DNA of 64,000 bases from Capitulum mitella (GCA_030062745.1 CP099839.1:21895324-21959323); one strand, 5' to 3'. Counted from the first letter of the stretch, positions 10,617 through 22,851 are shown. Notes: generated by a model not told the origin, from the sequence alone. Program-made: numbers and translations.

Positions 10617-11735
10617 CCTCGGACAGTCCACTGGAACCACACACACGGCCTGGATCTACCGTCTGCGATCTGCTTCCGCGCGCCGGGCCGGCCGCGCGCC
10701 GGCCGGGGCGCGGCCATCCTTCGGGGCGTGTTTCTTTTCTGTGACGGCGTCGGAGCAAAATTGGTCCGGTACGTTCAGCGCTGCGGTCGCCTCCCTACAT
10801 TACTGTGCTGATGTGGTTATCCGAAGAGGGAGATCATGCCGAAATCTGTGATGATGCAACTCTGTTATGGGCCTCCCGGGACCCCGGTCCCCGTCTGGAG
10901 AGATTGGTACCGCCGATGTATGCCGTTTCCCACTCGACGATTGCGTTTATGGCATTTGTTGGAGCGCCCCGTGCGGTGCCGGCCGCGCCAGGGCAGTCCC
11001 GGGGGGGGGGGGGCGCCGTCCGTCCGAACACGGCCTCGGGGGCCTACCGCCGGGCCGCCGTGTCGTGCGACGGGGCCCGTCAGGCTCGCTCGTGCGCGCG
11101 CGGAGGGACCGGACGCCGACCGGCCTCCGGGACGCCCTCAGGCGTCGCCGGAGGGGGCGGCCGGGCCGACGCGGTCACGTCCACTCGGGTGGCCGAGCGG
11201 CGGCGGCGTCGGCCCGGCCCACCCGTCCGGCTGGCGTGCGGGGCTCGGCGGGCGCGCGAGGGCGGCGCCGCCGGGCGTCGGGCGCGGCTGCGACCGGCCG
11301 GGGCGCTGGACGTCGGGCACGGGTCTCTGGCGGGCCGGGCCGGGCCGGGCCGCCGGAGGGACAGGAGGGCGCCGAGCGCCGCGGGCGTGCTGGAGCCGAG
11401 TGTTGTGCTGGGGCCGGCCGGATCGGCCGCCGCCGCCAGGGTGTCGGACCGAACCGTGAAGAGTATATGTGCGCGGGGTAGCGGGACAGAGGGCGGAGAG
11501 CGCGCGGGTGCACCCGACAGGTACATGTGCGCCGGGACAGCTCAGTCAGGGGCGGCGGCCGGCCGGCGGCCTCATCGTAGGCAGCAGCAATGCCGATCGA
11601 GATGTGACCACTGGACAGTCGCCATGTCACTGTGTGTTATGTTGCCTTGACCCATTCTCCGATTGGTTAAACTTCAATCCGTAAGTTCTTGGCAATCTTT
11701 CTGAAATAAAGGAACAACTCTTGTCGGCTGGTGTT
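10617..11735 (+). other. Candidate CNOT4 3' UTR, very GC-rich
   Basis: It follows the tentative stop. From about 10860 to 11580 the sequence is extremely GC- and CpG-rich and open in several frames on both strands, but all translations are Arg/Gly/Pro/Ala shadows without motifs. A G run lies near 10999-11012. It ends at an AATAAA (11705) with GT-rich sequence after it. Confidence 0.35.
11705..11710 (+). terminator. Candidate poly(A) signal for CNOT4
   Basis: AATAAA on the plus strand is followed within 30 bases by the GT-rich stretch ttgtcggctggtgttcgtgg. It is the first good signal after the last recognised CNOT4 exon. Confidence 0.4.
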
Positions 11736-11739
11736 CGTG

Positions 11740-13720
11740 GCGCTCTGGGACGGTACGTTGCAGCGTTTGCTGTGCGAGCGGCGGTGGATCCGCCGTCTGT
11801 TGACCTTGAGGCGGCTCACCGTTTCCGTGTGCTTTTGTTTTTCGATCGTGCTCTACAAGCAAAAACCCTGTCACCAATCGCGGAAGCCGCCGCTAGTATC
11901 CGCACACTTCTCGCCGGTCGACGGGGGCCGCAGCTGCGCAGCCGTCCGCGCCGCGGGCGGGCGATGGCCCAGTTTGTTGGCCGTGGCTCAGTTGGCCCGG
12001 CGCCAGCGGCGGCCGGGCCTGCGCTGCGGCCGGACGGCGCCGGATTAAACCGCAGCTGGTGCGGGGACCGTGCGGGCGATGAACCTCAGACGTGTGGCTC
12101 GTGTCGCTTGCCGGCCACCGTGCGGCTGATTCAGCCGAGGCGCGAGACACGGCACTGTTGCCAGGGATTTATCCAAGGACATCATGTGACCTTGATGTTG
12201 GCCCACCGTATAACCCAAACAGCCAACAGCAGGTTTGTTCGGAGAACGGTTGACCGACTTAGACTCGAGGATTCTGTCATGCCTGCAGAGTTTGGGGGGG
12301 AGGGCATGCATGTGTTGGTGATTCTGTCCATACGGCGCGTTGTGCGTACTAGATTCTGCAGACAACTCATCCCTGGCCCCTCTGCCTCCGTCGTCGCTCG
12401 TGCGTCGACCCACCTGTCCGCAGGACACCTGAGCCGAGTTTCCCCCTCGCTGCAAGTGGCTATCACTTGCCGAGCCAGGTGTTCCGGTCTCACGGAAAAC
12501 TCGCGGCTCTAGCCCGGGCCGCCCGGGCGACTTGACTGATTACCTGTGTCGTGGCGGATTTTCCACTGCGGCGAGTCTCGAACGAGAAACTCGCTTCGCC
12601 CGTGCGCGATGACTTTCTCCTCGCTCTCGCGCCTACGTTTCTGCTGGATCGACGCGCCCGCCACGGAACGGAAACGGACCAGCGGCAGCTGTCACCAATA
12701 TCGTTTTCGGCGGAGTTGCTGTGACCTGCGGCCGGGCGCTCCTGCAACGCTACAGGCTTCGAAGAGATGCATTTATGGTCCTTGTCAAGCGCCCTCGTCC
12801 CGAATACAGTCAGCATCTTTGTGAACGTCAGCGTTACGGTCCAGTCGATGAGCGGACCTATTACTGATTGCCATCAGTAATGGGAGCGTTCATTTACTTC
12901 CGTCTGGCTTCGATCCGTACCGTTGTGACGATGCGGATCAAAGTTAGAAGAACGTACCGTATTACAGTATACTGTACTCAGAAACGGGGCAGAGGGGCAC
13001 TGTTCAGGATTGTTGAGCTGCTGAGTCAGACGTTGGCAGCATTCAGTTGGAATGTCGTTGGAAGAAACCGACGGAGCCAGCTGCCTTGTACTTCTCAGAG
13101 ATGGAACGCATAGATAAACGTATATATGTCCCTGCAACAGCCGTGCAATGGAGGTCATAACGCATTCTGCGGATGACTGAAGATAAATGTTCCGCGAGAA
13201 CTAACAATCGCGCAGCTTTGCATGGTGAAGTGATCGAAACAAATCCCAAGCTTCCGGGATTTGTCCTGGTACAAAACTGTCACGACGTGTTGCGGACGAT
13301 AGCGTGATGCGATGCGTTTTGTTTGGCGCGTGACGCGTCCGAGCGGCACCAGCCGTTGTGGCGTCCGAGCCGCGGCCTCGGCCGGGCTCGTCAACGTGAC
13401 CTTGACCGGTGACATAAGCCGGGCGGGCGCTGGCCGCCCGTTCGGCCAGTCGGGAGGACACAGACGATTGATCGACGCCTGACGAGACCAGACTTGACCG
13501 CAGACTCTGGACGTCCGGGCCCAAGAGGCTGTGCGTCCTAGCCCACAAACAAGCACGACCGGTGGCGGGCGTGACTTGGCAGCGGTCATGGCGATCAGTG
13601 CGGTATGTGTTCTTTATTCTGCAAACTTGTCTCTTCGTCTATGTGATATCACGTGACGCCGAGATGAACTAGTCCGTGCATGATTCAGCAGCTACAGATG
13701 AGGAAGCAGACGACACTGCA
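11740..13720. other. Intergenic region between CNOT4 and gene A
   Basis: Two convergent transcription units meet here. GC-rich, CpG-containing sequence carries no recognisable domain, RNA or repeat. Open frames on both strands (for example minus 13155-13589) have biased but featureless translations. Confidence 0.5.
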
Positions 13721-13721
13721 G

Positions 13722-13727
13722 TTTATT
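13722..13727 (-). terminator. Candidate poly(A) signal for gene A
   Basis: AATAAA on the minus strand (plus-strand tttatt), about 830 bases after the gene A stop. Another tttatt lies near 13611. Either could end the transcript. Confidence 0.25.
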
Positions 13728-14552
13728 TACGTTCGACATTCCCTACATCAACTACGTCTCCACTAGAGATGCTCATACGGAACTCAAGTTTTGTTATTGT
13801 CGCGTTGATAAACATCGATTACAGCCGGGAAACTCCACGATATCGAACAATATGATGATGACATAAGTGACGTCAAAGGGGCAATTTACGCCTTGTGTTG
13901 GCGAAAGCTTCAGAGGTCTGTATAACCGGTAAAATGACATTACTGATTTCACCCGTTTGTGTAGTGCAAGGGAATCATTGTCGGAAACATCGGCACCCAA
14001 CATTACTCGGGATTAAGGACGAGCGGAACCACTGTCAGCTTCACCCGCTGAACTGGTTTGGACTGCGGCTTCGCAGCTTGTCTTCTCCGAGGGCCCCAGG
14101 TAATCTCCATAATGGTATGTCATTGCTCTGTCTCTGACGTTTCCGCTAACGGCGAAGAGACTCGTATGATTTACGCCTGGTGCAAACCGCTGCATTTGCA
14201 GTAGCCGGCAGTCCAAGAAACTAACAAATTCCTGGAGAAACTTTAACGGACAAACAAGAAACAAACAAGAAACTTAAATAAACGCAACTTAACTGAGGCA
14301 ACCAACTGAGGGAACTTAACAAGGACTAGCTACCTTCGTTCCCACTGACACAGCATGCCGTAAAGCTTGGAACGAGATGACAGACTGTCGTGCCTCTAAG
14401 CACTGTTTCGACGTGGCATTTGAACAGCGCCCTCTACAACAAACAAACAACAGGTAGCTGCCGCATGAGGCGCTGTGATCTTTCCCGCAGAATAGAACGT
14501 CACTGCAGCACACTTTTAACAACTGCTCGCCAGGCGTGCGCATCACATCCAC

Positions 14553-16851
14553 TCAGCCTGGCCTGAGCTTAGGTGTGTATCTTTCCAACTGAGTCACCTC
14601 ATACCCACTGTCAACGACGGAAGCATACCCTCCCCCCGGGCGCCTACCGCTGTTACCGACAAGTCGGGCGTTGCCAGTCTGGAGCCATTGGCCGGATCGA
14701 GCTTGCAGCGCTGGGAAGGAAGACTGTTGATGCCAGGAGTATCCCCCTGACTGAGAGGCTGCCACCGCCGGCTGCTGCGACAGTGTGTAGTACGCCTGCT
14801 GGTAGGCGTTCGAGCCCGGCCATTGATAATGGAGCGCAGGGTAGGATGAAGATACCGGCACGACGCTGGGGTACGCCTGTTGAGCGAAGGTAACCGCCGA
14901 CTGTTGCCCCGCCGTGGAGTGCGCCTGCACTGCCGGCTTCGCTGTCAGCTGTTGCGCAGACCTGTGCGCCTGCGCCGACGTCGGTTGCTGAAGAGGGTAC
15001 GAATACGTCCTCTGTAGAATCGCTGATGTCGGCTGCTGTACCGCGTACGAGTACGCCTGACGTGCAGCACCCGATGTAGGCTGCTGTACTGCGTACGCCT
15101 GTTGTACAGTCCCCGACGTCGGCTGCTGTACCGCGTACGCCTGTTGCACAGTCCCCGACGTCGGGTGCTGTACCGCGTATGCCTGTTGTGCAGTCCCCGA
15201 CGTGGGCTGCTGTACTACGTACACCTGTTGTAAAGTCCCCGCCGTGGGCTGCTGCACTGCGTACGCCTGCTGTACAATGTGCGATGTTGGTTGCTGTGCC
15301 GCGTACACCTGCTGCACGGTCCCCGATGTCGGCTCCTGCACCACGTACGTTTGTTGCGCAGTCTCCGACGTCGGCTGCTGTGCCTCGTTTGCGTACTCGC
15401 GCTGCCCAGCCCCCGACGACCGCTGCTGGGCGGCGTTCGAGCGCGGCTGCACCGGCCGCCAGGCCGGCTGCCGCGCGGCGCCGGGCCTCGGACGCCGCGC
15501 TTTTTCCAATGCGTCCCTCCGCGCCTGGCTGAGTCGCGCCGGCGCGGCGGCGGCGGCCGGCGGCGCGGAGTCGGCCCGGCGCTGCGCCGGCTGCTCGTCG
15601 AACGGCTGCGGCTTGGTGTAGACCTGCGGCGGCTCCGACACGGGCTGGTTGCCGGTGGTGAAGGCGCGCAGGCCGGGCGCCTGCCCGGTGATGGGGTCCG
15701 GCAGCAGGTTGAGCACGGCAGGCGGGCCCTCCGGCTCGGCCGGCGGCGGCGCCGACACGGCCACGGCCGGCGGCGAAGGCGGCTCCACTGTGGGCGGAGC
15801 CGGCGGCGGCGAGGGCGGTCCCACTGTGGGCGGCGCAGGCGGCGGCATGGGGCCCGGTCCTGGCTGAACGACAGGCGGAGGTGCCGGCGGCAGGACGGTG
15901 GACGGGCCCGGCAGCGCTGTGGTCGGCGGCACCGGCCGCACCACAGAGGGGCTCGGCGGTATGACTGTAGTGGGGCCTGGCTGTATGATTGCAGGAGGAC
16001 CCGGCGGTAAGACCGTAGTGGGTCCCGGTGGTAGGACCGTGGTGGGCACCGGCTGTATGATCGCAGGAGGACCCGGCGGTATGACCGTAGTGGGTCCCGG
16101 TGGTAGGACCGTAGTGGGCCCAGGCTGTATGATCGCAGGAGGACCCGGCTGTATGACCGTAGTGGGTCCCGGCTGTATGATTGCCGGAGGACCCGGCTGT
16201 ATGACCGTAGTGGGTCCCGGCTGTATGATTGCCGGAGGGCCCGGCTGTATGATCACTGGGGGTCTGGGCGGCGGTGCCGGGGGAGGACCCGGCTGCACCA
16301 CGACGGATGGTCCAGGCTGAACCACGGGAGGACCAGGCTGAACGACCACGGTTGGCCCTGGTTGAATCGGAGGACCCGGCTGGACTATCTGAGGCGGTCC
16401 TGGCTGGACCACTGTCGGAGGTCCGACAGTTTCCGGTCCAGGGTGTTGTCCGTACTCGTCGTAGCTGGATTTGTAGCGTCCGATGTTCCTAGGAAAGGCG
16501 CCGCCTCGCCGGTGCGGAGGAATCGATGCCATGATGCTTTCTTCGATGGAATGGTAGACGCCAGCCTGGTCGTCCGGAGCACTGGCCTTGCCATGGCCGC
16601 CTTGATGGTGCTGGGGATTCGTCGCCATTATGCTCTCTTCGATCGACTGGAAGACGCCGTACTGGTCGTCAGAGTACTCTGGTTTCGGGTGTTCCATGTC
16701 GTGGTGCTCGTGGTCGTGGTGCTTCCCCTTCTGCGGTCGCGGCCAGATGTGGTGACGGATGATAATCGGCTTAGGTTTCTTGAATCTGAATTTCTTGAAC
16801 TTCATTACAGGAGCATGTGCTTTGTGTGCTTTGTGTGCTTTGTGTGCCTTC
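14553..16851 (-). CDS. Gene A exon 3: repeat exon
   Basis: One uninterrupted frame of 766 residues plus stop. The acceptor tttccag on the minus strand (16852 onward) joins in phase 2 and completes a Lys codon, giving KKAHKAHKAHKAHAP. The plus-strand open frames across this exon are mirror images of its repeats. An in-frame ATG upstream (16898) lies in the intron and is not needed. Confidence 0.85.
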
Positions 16852-18210
16852 CTGGAAAGGCAGACAGCAGCTGATGAAGGCATTGCTCTTTTCTGCACTT
16901 GAAAATATGGCTAAATAACACATTATGCATATGATCAGATGTCGTTTAATCTTCGAAAATACTGAATGCATTAACGTTTATATTGCATCCTCGTCCAACA
17001 GCTTTCGCTGCGTGGTTTCAAAAAGGCCGCCGCGGCTAAGCTTTATCAGAAAATGTATCAACGTCTTGCAAAGTACAATATCTGAGGATGCCCTCTGCCA
17101 ATTTCTCTACATGTTCGAATGGCAATATGGCACAATTATGACGCATAGTTATCATGCCGGAGTGCCTGAAGATGACACTGTCCGTCTGATACTCACTTTG
17201 TGGCCTTACTCCCGCCAAAGGCTCCTGACATGGACCTGTAGAGCACGCCGGCGATGGCGGCTCGGCCGACCCAGGTGGCGAGCGCGGCCATGGCGAGCGG
17301 GTCCTGCGCGGCCGTGGGCACCGCCAGCGTCACCACGCACAGCAGCGCCTGCGGCGGAGGGCAGCCGGCGTAGCAGCGGCGGGTACCGCGGCTGAGGGGG
17401 CTCAGGAGCTCCGGACAGTCATGGGGCCGGGGCTCGCTGGGTGGTCCGCGCTGGAGGTGGATGTGCGGGAGAGGATTTCATGTGGCGAGCGATGATACGA
17501 ACAAGAGCTGTTCGAGCTGTGTTGGTGTGAGAGCAGCAAATAAGACCAAGAGTTTCAGACAGGACAGGGCAGCCTTACCATAAATAATCTTCCAAGTGGG
17601 GAAAAATCGGCATATGAAGAGGATATTTGCGCAAAAAAGGCGAGTGAAGACACAGAAACTCCCCTTTATCGCAACAGCCGTGACAGCCTGTCATTTACGT
17701 CACACTCGGTCGTGGACCGTTCAAAGCTGAACGCACGGGACAATCTAATGGCTAGATGGTCAATTTTTACGACGTAGGGTTGATCCTTTATATCTGAGAG
17801 GCATACCGAAGTAAAATAAAGATACCAAAAAAACGACTGAAAAATGTCAACTGACAAGCCGGCCACAGTGCGTTTTAAATGCGACACAAATTTGTTGCTG
17901 AGCGCAGTTGAACGTAATGTTGTTTTGCTTCTCATTTGCCCACATCGAGTTCACAATCACTGACAATGCTACTCGCGGGAAAGCGCGTCGTGTAGTGGTT
18001 ACCACGCTCGCCTGATGACCGAAAGATCCGCAGTTTGAGTCCCCGTACAAGCAGCATTTCACCGTGCCCCGCGACATCCCGCGTGAGAGGTCGCGACGCG
18101 AAATAACAGGAGCGTCGATAAACAACGCAATAACCAACTACTACTCGAACAGGAATTTACCTATGATGTAAAGTCGTGTTGCCTACCTGATACTTGGTGA
18201 GATGAACCAT
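14553..18210 (-). CDS. Gene A: secreted Pro/Gln/Tyr-rich repeat protein, whole gene
   Basis: The exons are 18187-18210, 17197-17348 and 14553-16851 (minus), with phases 0 then 2, giving 824 residues. Exon 1 encodes MVHLTKYQ. Exon 2 opens with the hydrophobic core ALLCVVTLAVPTAAQ, a convincing signal peptide with cleavage expected after residue 23. Next come an amphipathic segment, four KAH repeats, a Lys/His-rich basic stretch, two copies of an SIEESIMA motif, a PGP/QPGP region (about 200-395), a Pro/Ala/Arg linker, and about ten 14-residue units around YAVQQPTSGTVQQ (about 545-685). The end is Tyr/Gln/Ser-rich. The composition resembles arthropod cuticular, silk-like or adhesive proteins. 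No enzyme domain is visible and the exact family is not recognised. It is the first of three minus-strand genes with the same architecture. Confidence 0.8.
17197..17348 (-). CDS. Gene A exon 2: signal peptide core
   Basis: The acceptor is ccgccgcag and the donor gtgagt. It encodes ALLCVVTLAVPTAAQDPLAM and then an Ala/Gly-rich amphipathic segment ending FGGSKATK. The entry phase 0 and exit phase 2 equal those in genes B and C. Confidence 0.75.
17988..18062 (+). mobile_element. tRNA-derived SINE head (or decayed tRNA pseudogene)
   Basis: The stretch has a tRNA-like layout: A-box-like tcgtgtagtggttacc, then ctcgcctgatgaccgaaag in the anticodon-arm position, then the B-box-like gtttgagtcccc. The anticodon stem and acceptor stem do not pair well, so it is not a functional tRNA. 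It sits in intron 1 of gene A. Confidence 0.5.
18187..18210 (-). CDS. Gene A exon 1: start codon exon
   Basis: ATG at 18210 encodes MVHLTKYQ and ends at donor CAG/gtaggc in phase 0. Joined to exon 2 it gives a standard signal peptide with a basic n-region. It was chosen as the only ATG with a donor in the right phase that I found upstream on this strand. Confidence 0.6.
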
Positions 18211-19913
18211 GGCTGCGCCGCGCCTGTCCCAGACACCTCTGACGCCTCCGTCTGCGAGCCGGCCGGACGATCACGGCACAGTGACGCCCCGGCCGCCGTG
18301 ACGTCCCGCGTGACGCCCCGCCCGGACGGCGTGCCGGGGGCGGGTCGCCGGTCCGGTCCGGTCCGGTCCGTCCGGTCCCCCCCCCCCGAGTCCGGATCGG
18401 CCGGACGTGGGCGGGAGGATGTGCGGGCCTCCTGAGAGGGCCGGTCCGGTAACCGCACGGTCGGCATGTCCGACGGCCCGCCGAGACGTCCGTCAGGGCG
18501 ACGTCGTGTCGCCGCGCAGGTTGGCGAGGTTTTCGAAGTCACGTGGGTGGAAATGAGGCTTTCTGATTGCTATCGTAAGCGAATAGAGAGATCACGTTCA
18601 ACGCTGGACGATGATATCGCAACCAAGGATCTGACGACGCCGGTGCGTGGTGTCTGTAAAGTAATTGATATTCCGCATCAGACATTACATCAGGCATGAA
18701 TATAGGCTTGTTTTTTGGACTTGCCAGTGACCACCAGAGCTGACGTGATAATCATGTTCATCTCACGTCTAGGGAGGATTGTCCAGGAAAGACTGTACCA
18801 AGCTCCTGTGCTTGATCCTAGGTAGGTCGGCATTTCTATGCTCATCCATGCGTACTGTATGTTACACGTCATTTCTTTTTGCATGTATGTATGTGTGTAT
18901 GTATTCTATGCCCATTTTCTTGTCTTCTTTCTGTCGACTCTCTGTGCATAACAGACAGTTTTGTTATCCCAGTTACATACCGACGATGATGCGAAGTAAA
19001 GGTCGGTGTGTTATGTGATGTTATGTGATTTTCTCACAATCACTGTGCTATTTAGGACCAAATTGCTTCGAAGCGCATCGCCAGCCCTGGTGCGGCAGCT
19101 CTCCAGTGTCCCACTCACGCTGCCGCAGCCTTTTGAGGCAGAATTGAGTGAATTTCACTTTTGTGTACTCGCTGTCCACGCACCCCTCGTCGCAAAAGCC
19201 GTCTTTTTTTGCCCGTTGCCAATGAAACCCCGAGACCACGCTGTGTCGAAAGAAAGATGGTCGGTAGTTTTCGCTTTCGCGCCTTTCACGGAACCATGCC
19301 ACACGGCCTGTAATCCGTTGATAATCTTCTCCGATCAGGTAGTGAAAACCAGACCGCTGAAAAGTTGTCTTGGTTGGAAAAGCCGCCTTTAAACAAGTAA
19401 TGTCCGGTACACCGAGCTTGAAATAAGTGAACTTATCCGCTTCATATGCGGTCCGTAACAGTCAATCCTATTTTACAATGGCATCTCAAAACTCATATAT
19501 GCCATTTCTTAAAGATCAGCATGATGTCCTGCCATTTATTCATTCATTTATTCATTTATACCATTTATTCCCGCACCCTGGTACAATGCAACGTAATGCC
19601 ACATGAATGACTTAACAAAGAACCGTGGCGCAGTTTTCTTCATGTCGCGAAAGGTCTACGCGCACGCTTCATTCTACTTCATACTTGACGCCATTAGTAG
19701 CTTTCGACCTAACTGCATTCAAGGATTGAGCACTACAGTCGATAAACCCACTGCCTTGGGAAGCCGAGCATAGTTCCCGTTTTCAGTTGGCAACGGCGCT
19801 TCGTTCGGGATTTAGGTACAAGTGAACGTTCGTTTTACTTGCGTGGTTCACAATAAACTTGAACGCCCAAGCGGCTTAATGCAATATCCTACCATTATCA
19901 TACGACGTTAAAC
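18211..19913. other. Upstream of gene A; no gene seen
   Basis: A GC-rich block at 18211-18480, with short tandem GTCCG units near 18353-18380 and a C run, probably holds the gene A promoter. No TATA box is visible. The remainder is unremarkable. Confidence 0.4.
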
Positions 19914-19917
19914 TTAA

Positions 19918-21215
19918 CCCGGCACCACCTGGCGTGTTTTTATACCCACAACCTCCTGGGGTGTCAAAAAGGGCACCCATGCTATCTCGGGATCTAACCA
20001 TCGGATCTGAACTGGTTTACCATCAATCGATAACCCCGAGCCTCACGATTCAGAAAATATTACGTAAGCTCTGGTCACGCCATTGACGACGTCACAGGCC
20101 ATGCAAAACGCATAACATGACGTCGGAAAATTTGACACTGGTTCGTATGGTTGGTATACCATAGCATTGGCAGTATTGGCTTTAGAGTCTTCAGTTGGGT
20201 ATCAAACGAAAGGCCACAATCTCCTACACCAGAAACATGAAAAAATGTAACAAAAGTGCCGGGTCAATATCAACCTAGGTCAGGTGAAATATTGGTCTTA
20301 CTTTACATGCCAAAGATCGGTACTAGCTCAGCAGTTTTCGCGACAGTTTTGATCCACGTGACGAAAAAGACAAAAGTGAGACCTTCTGATGACCAGCTCG
20401 CATTATCTGCTTTTCATCCAGTGATGGTCATTATAGGTCAGGTCAAATTAGGTTGCATTACTCTTCCTAACAAAGAGCAATAATTGCTCGCTAGGATGCT
20501 CAACTGCGTAAATACAGAACTGAAATGACATCTCATGATAATTAAATCTGGTCTATCTGCCCCATGTCGGATCAAGGTCAACCCAAGTCACGTCAGAAAG
20601 TCATTTTTCCTTTTCTGACTACGATCAGTAGTTGTTCACTGCCACTACTGAACTATCTTCCATAGACAACGACGCATTTCATTTCGTTTTGACATCAGCG
20701 TATAACGTGACCTGAAATGACCTCACGTTGCATTTCGTGAGCCTTGTTAAGAGGCGCATAATTTTTGCTTGTCTGGCTTGGACGATGAGGAAGGTCAGCG
20801 GCAACCACTTTTATCACCCACAATGCAAATCAGTCCAATTGTCATCATGCATGTGACTTAGTATGACCTAGCATGACCTCTAATGCTGAAGTGTCGCGGT
20901 TTTATATCCTTTCGAGGACCGTGTCCTGTGTGAATCCAGATAGTCTATACAATACATTCGCGAATATTATAAAAGAAAAACGAAGCTTGTTCGCGCCACC
21001 GCCCCAAGAGGCGAAACATGCATGCAAGGGCTCGCTTATGACGTCATATCTCTATGACCTGACGTAGCATGGGAATGGTTTTGATGTCACAATCTGTAGA
21101 ATTGATTCATAAATAGCTATTGAAAGTTTGGTTGTGCTGGCTTTACTGGTTGAGAAGTTATTTACGAAAAACCACGGGGTACCCTACATATTTGACAACG
21201 CCCAGGTGGGCCGAG
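19918..21215 (+). mobile_element. TTAA-flanked MITE-like element, family 3, copy 1
   Basis: It is flanked by TTAA (19914-19917 and 21216-21219). The left end starts CCCGGCACCACCTGGCGTG and the right end, reversed, starts CTCGGCCCACCTGGGCGTTG, so the TIR is imperfect. No transposase frame is present. A related copy in the opposite orientation lies at about 41500-42757, and the two match over most of their length. TTAA plus a CCC terminus points to piggyBac-type mobilisation. Confidence 0.7.
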
Positions 21216-21219
21216 TTAA

Positions 21220-22163
21220 GCCATCAGTGTAGGAGCGTTTTCAAAGTCGGTAGGCCAAAGGCCAAAAGGCCAAAGCCATTTAATACTTTAATACGTGGAA
21301 TCAATGCTAAAATGATTAAGAGTTGACAGGCTTGCCGTCAGACTGGCGGGACAGCTACCTTGCATACCCTAAGGGCTACTACACGCATGATCATTGCTAC
21401 TGAGTCTTGCTAAATAGGAGTGCGGAGTTCGTTTAAATACACGTATCGAAAAAGCTTTCAGGTCCTTGTTGGTTGCCATGCAGCAGTGTCCTCGCTATAA
21501 GCGTGCAAAGAGGCGCCATGGACGCATCCTTTTAGTTCCTGTCATTCAAACACATCATTACTTGACACCACTGTATTGCTGCTTCTTGCGAATTAACGTT
21601 TTCGTCAACACAACACGCGGACCAAATGCAAACATATGAGACTAAATCCTCCAGGATATAAACGTTGCGCACCCCGCCGAGATGCTTTGACCGTCGGCTT
21701 ACCGTCCACTACAAATCGCCGACTGGCCGCTGGCGTATTCGTTACAACGGAAAAACTGGACGGAACAGGAATAGCAGACTTATGCCAGCGACTCGTAACG
21801 CGTAAAGCGGTGCTGCCGTATGAAAATGGAACATTTTGACACCTCGTTAAAACTGCAGATTCCTGGTAGATCAGTTCCAGTGTAAGCGGCTGTAGCAGAA
21901 AACTTGCAGCTCATTCGCGGTGGGAACGAAAGTCATAGAAAGACGGTTATATTCTGATGCCTGCGATCGCATACAAACTGTGCTAGGTTCGGGCATGGTC
22001 CAGTCTCTCGATAGCATAAAGCCTGGGGAAAGAGAGAGAGAGAGAGAGAAAGAGAGAGAACATCGTCAACTCTCCTGGTGCAGCTCCATCACACTTGAGC
22101 TTCCCAGACATTTTGAACTTCACTTCCTCGTTTGTTCTGCCTGCCGCACGCGGACCTGTATGG
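21220..22163. other. Downstream of gene B; no gene seen
   Basis: It includes a purine-rich (GA)n microsatellite at about 22030-22060. It may contain the gene B 3' UTR. A minus-strand ATTAAA near 21277 is the nearest possible poly(A) signal. Confidence 0.4.
22030..22060. repeat. (GA)n microsatellite
   Basis: This is an almost pure AG repeat about 100 bases past the gene B stop codon. Confidence 0.85.
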
Positions 22164-22851
22164 CTAGCGGTACGAGTAGCCGCTCGCTGACTGGCTGGGA
22201 GCCGAGTAGGAGGACGACTGCTGGCTCACGGCCGCTGTCTGCTGCTGCTGCTGCTGCTGAGCCGGCGGACCGTAGCTCTGCGTGGTGATGGCCTGCTGAG
22301 GCTGCTGTACGGCGATGGGCTGTTGGACGGTCACAGTGGGCTGTTGTATGGCTATGGGCTGCTGGACGGTCACGGTAGGCTGCTGCACAGTGACGACCTG
22401 CTGCCGCAGGGGCTGTTGCACGGTGAAGACCTGCTGCTGGACGGGCTGTTGGACCGTGTACGTGGGCTGCTGGATGGACTGCTGAACCGTGTACGTCGGC
22501 TGTTGGATGGGCTGCTGAACCGCGTACGTCGGCTGCTGGATGGGCTGCTGAACTGCGTACGTCGGCTGCTGGACGGCATACGTCGGCTGCTGGATGGCGG
22601 CGTACGTCTGCTGCTGGGCGACGTATACTGGCTGCTGCACGGCAACTGCTGGCTGCTGGGCTACGTACACAGGCTGCTGGACGGCAGCTATTGGCTGCTG
22701 CACGACGTACGTCGGCTGCTGTACCGCGTAAATTGGCTGCTGAACGGCTTGGACTTGCTGATATGGCTGGTGATGAGGCTGGTACGCTGCGTAGGATGCA
22801 TAGGAATAGGCATAACTTGGAGCGGCGAGAACAACCCTTTTCGATTTTGAG
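22164..22851 (-). CDS. Gene B exon 3: QQP repeats
   Basis: The acceptor gtttccag (minus, at 22852) joins in phase 2 and completes a Ser codon. The frame is open for 229 codons to TAG at 22164. The ATGs inside it are not needed because the frame continues from exon 2. Confidence 0.85.

Noticed and set aside
10354..11650. Overlapping open frames on both strands in the GC-rich block after CNOT4
   Set aside because: High GC removes stop codons in all frames. The translations are Arg/Gly/Pro/Ala without motifs, and the block is better read as CNOT4 intron and 3' UTR.
15179..16492. Long plus-strand open frames (Cys/Gly/Pro/Val-rich repeats) opposite gene A
   Set aside because: They are mirror translations of the gene A repeats. 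The minus frame has a spliced signal peptide and consistent phases, and the plus frames have neither.
22323..22850. Plus-strand Leu/Arg-rich open frame of 175 codons over gene B
   Set aside because: It is a shadow of the QQP repeat codons on the other strand.
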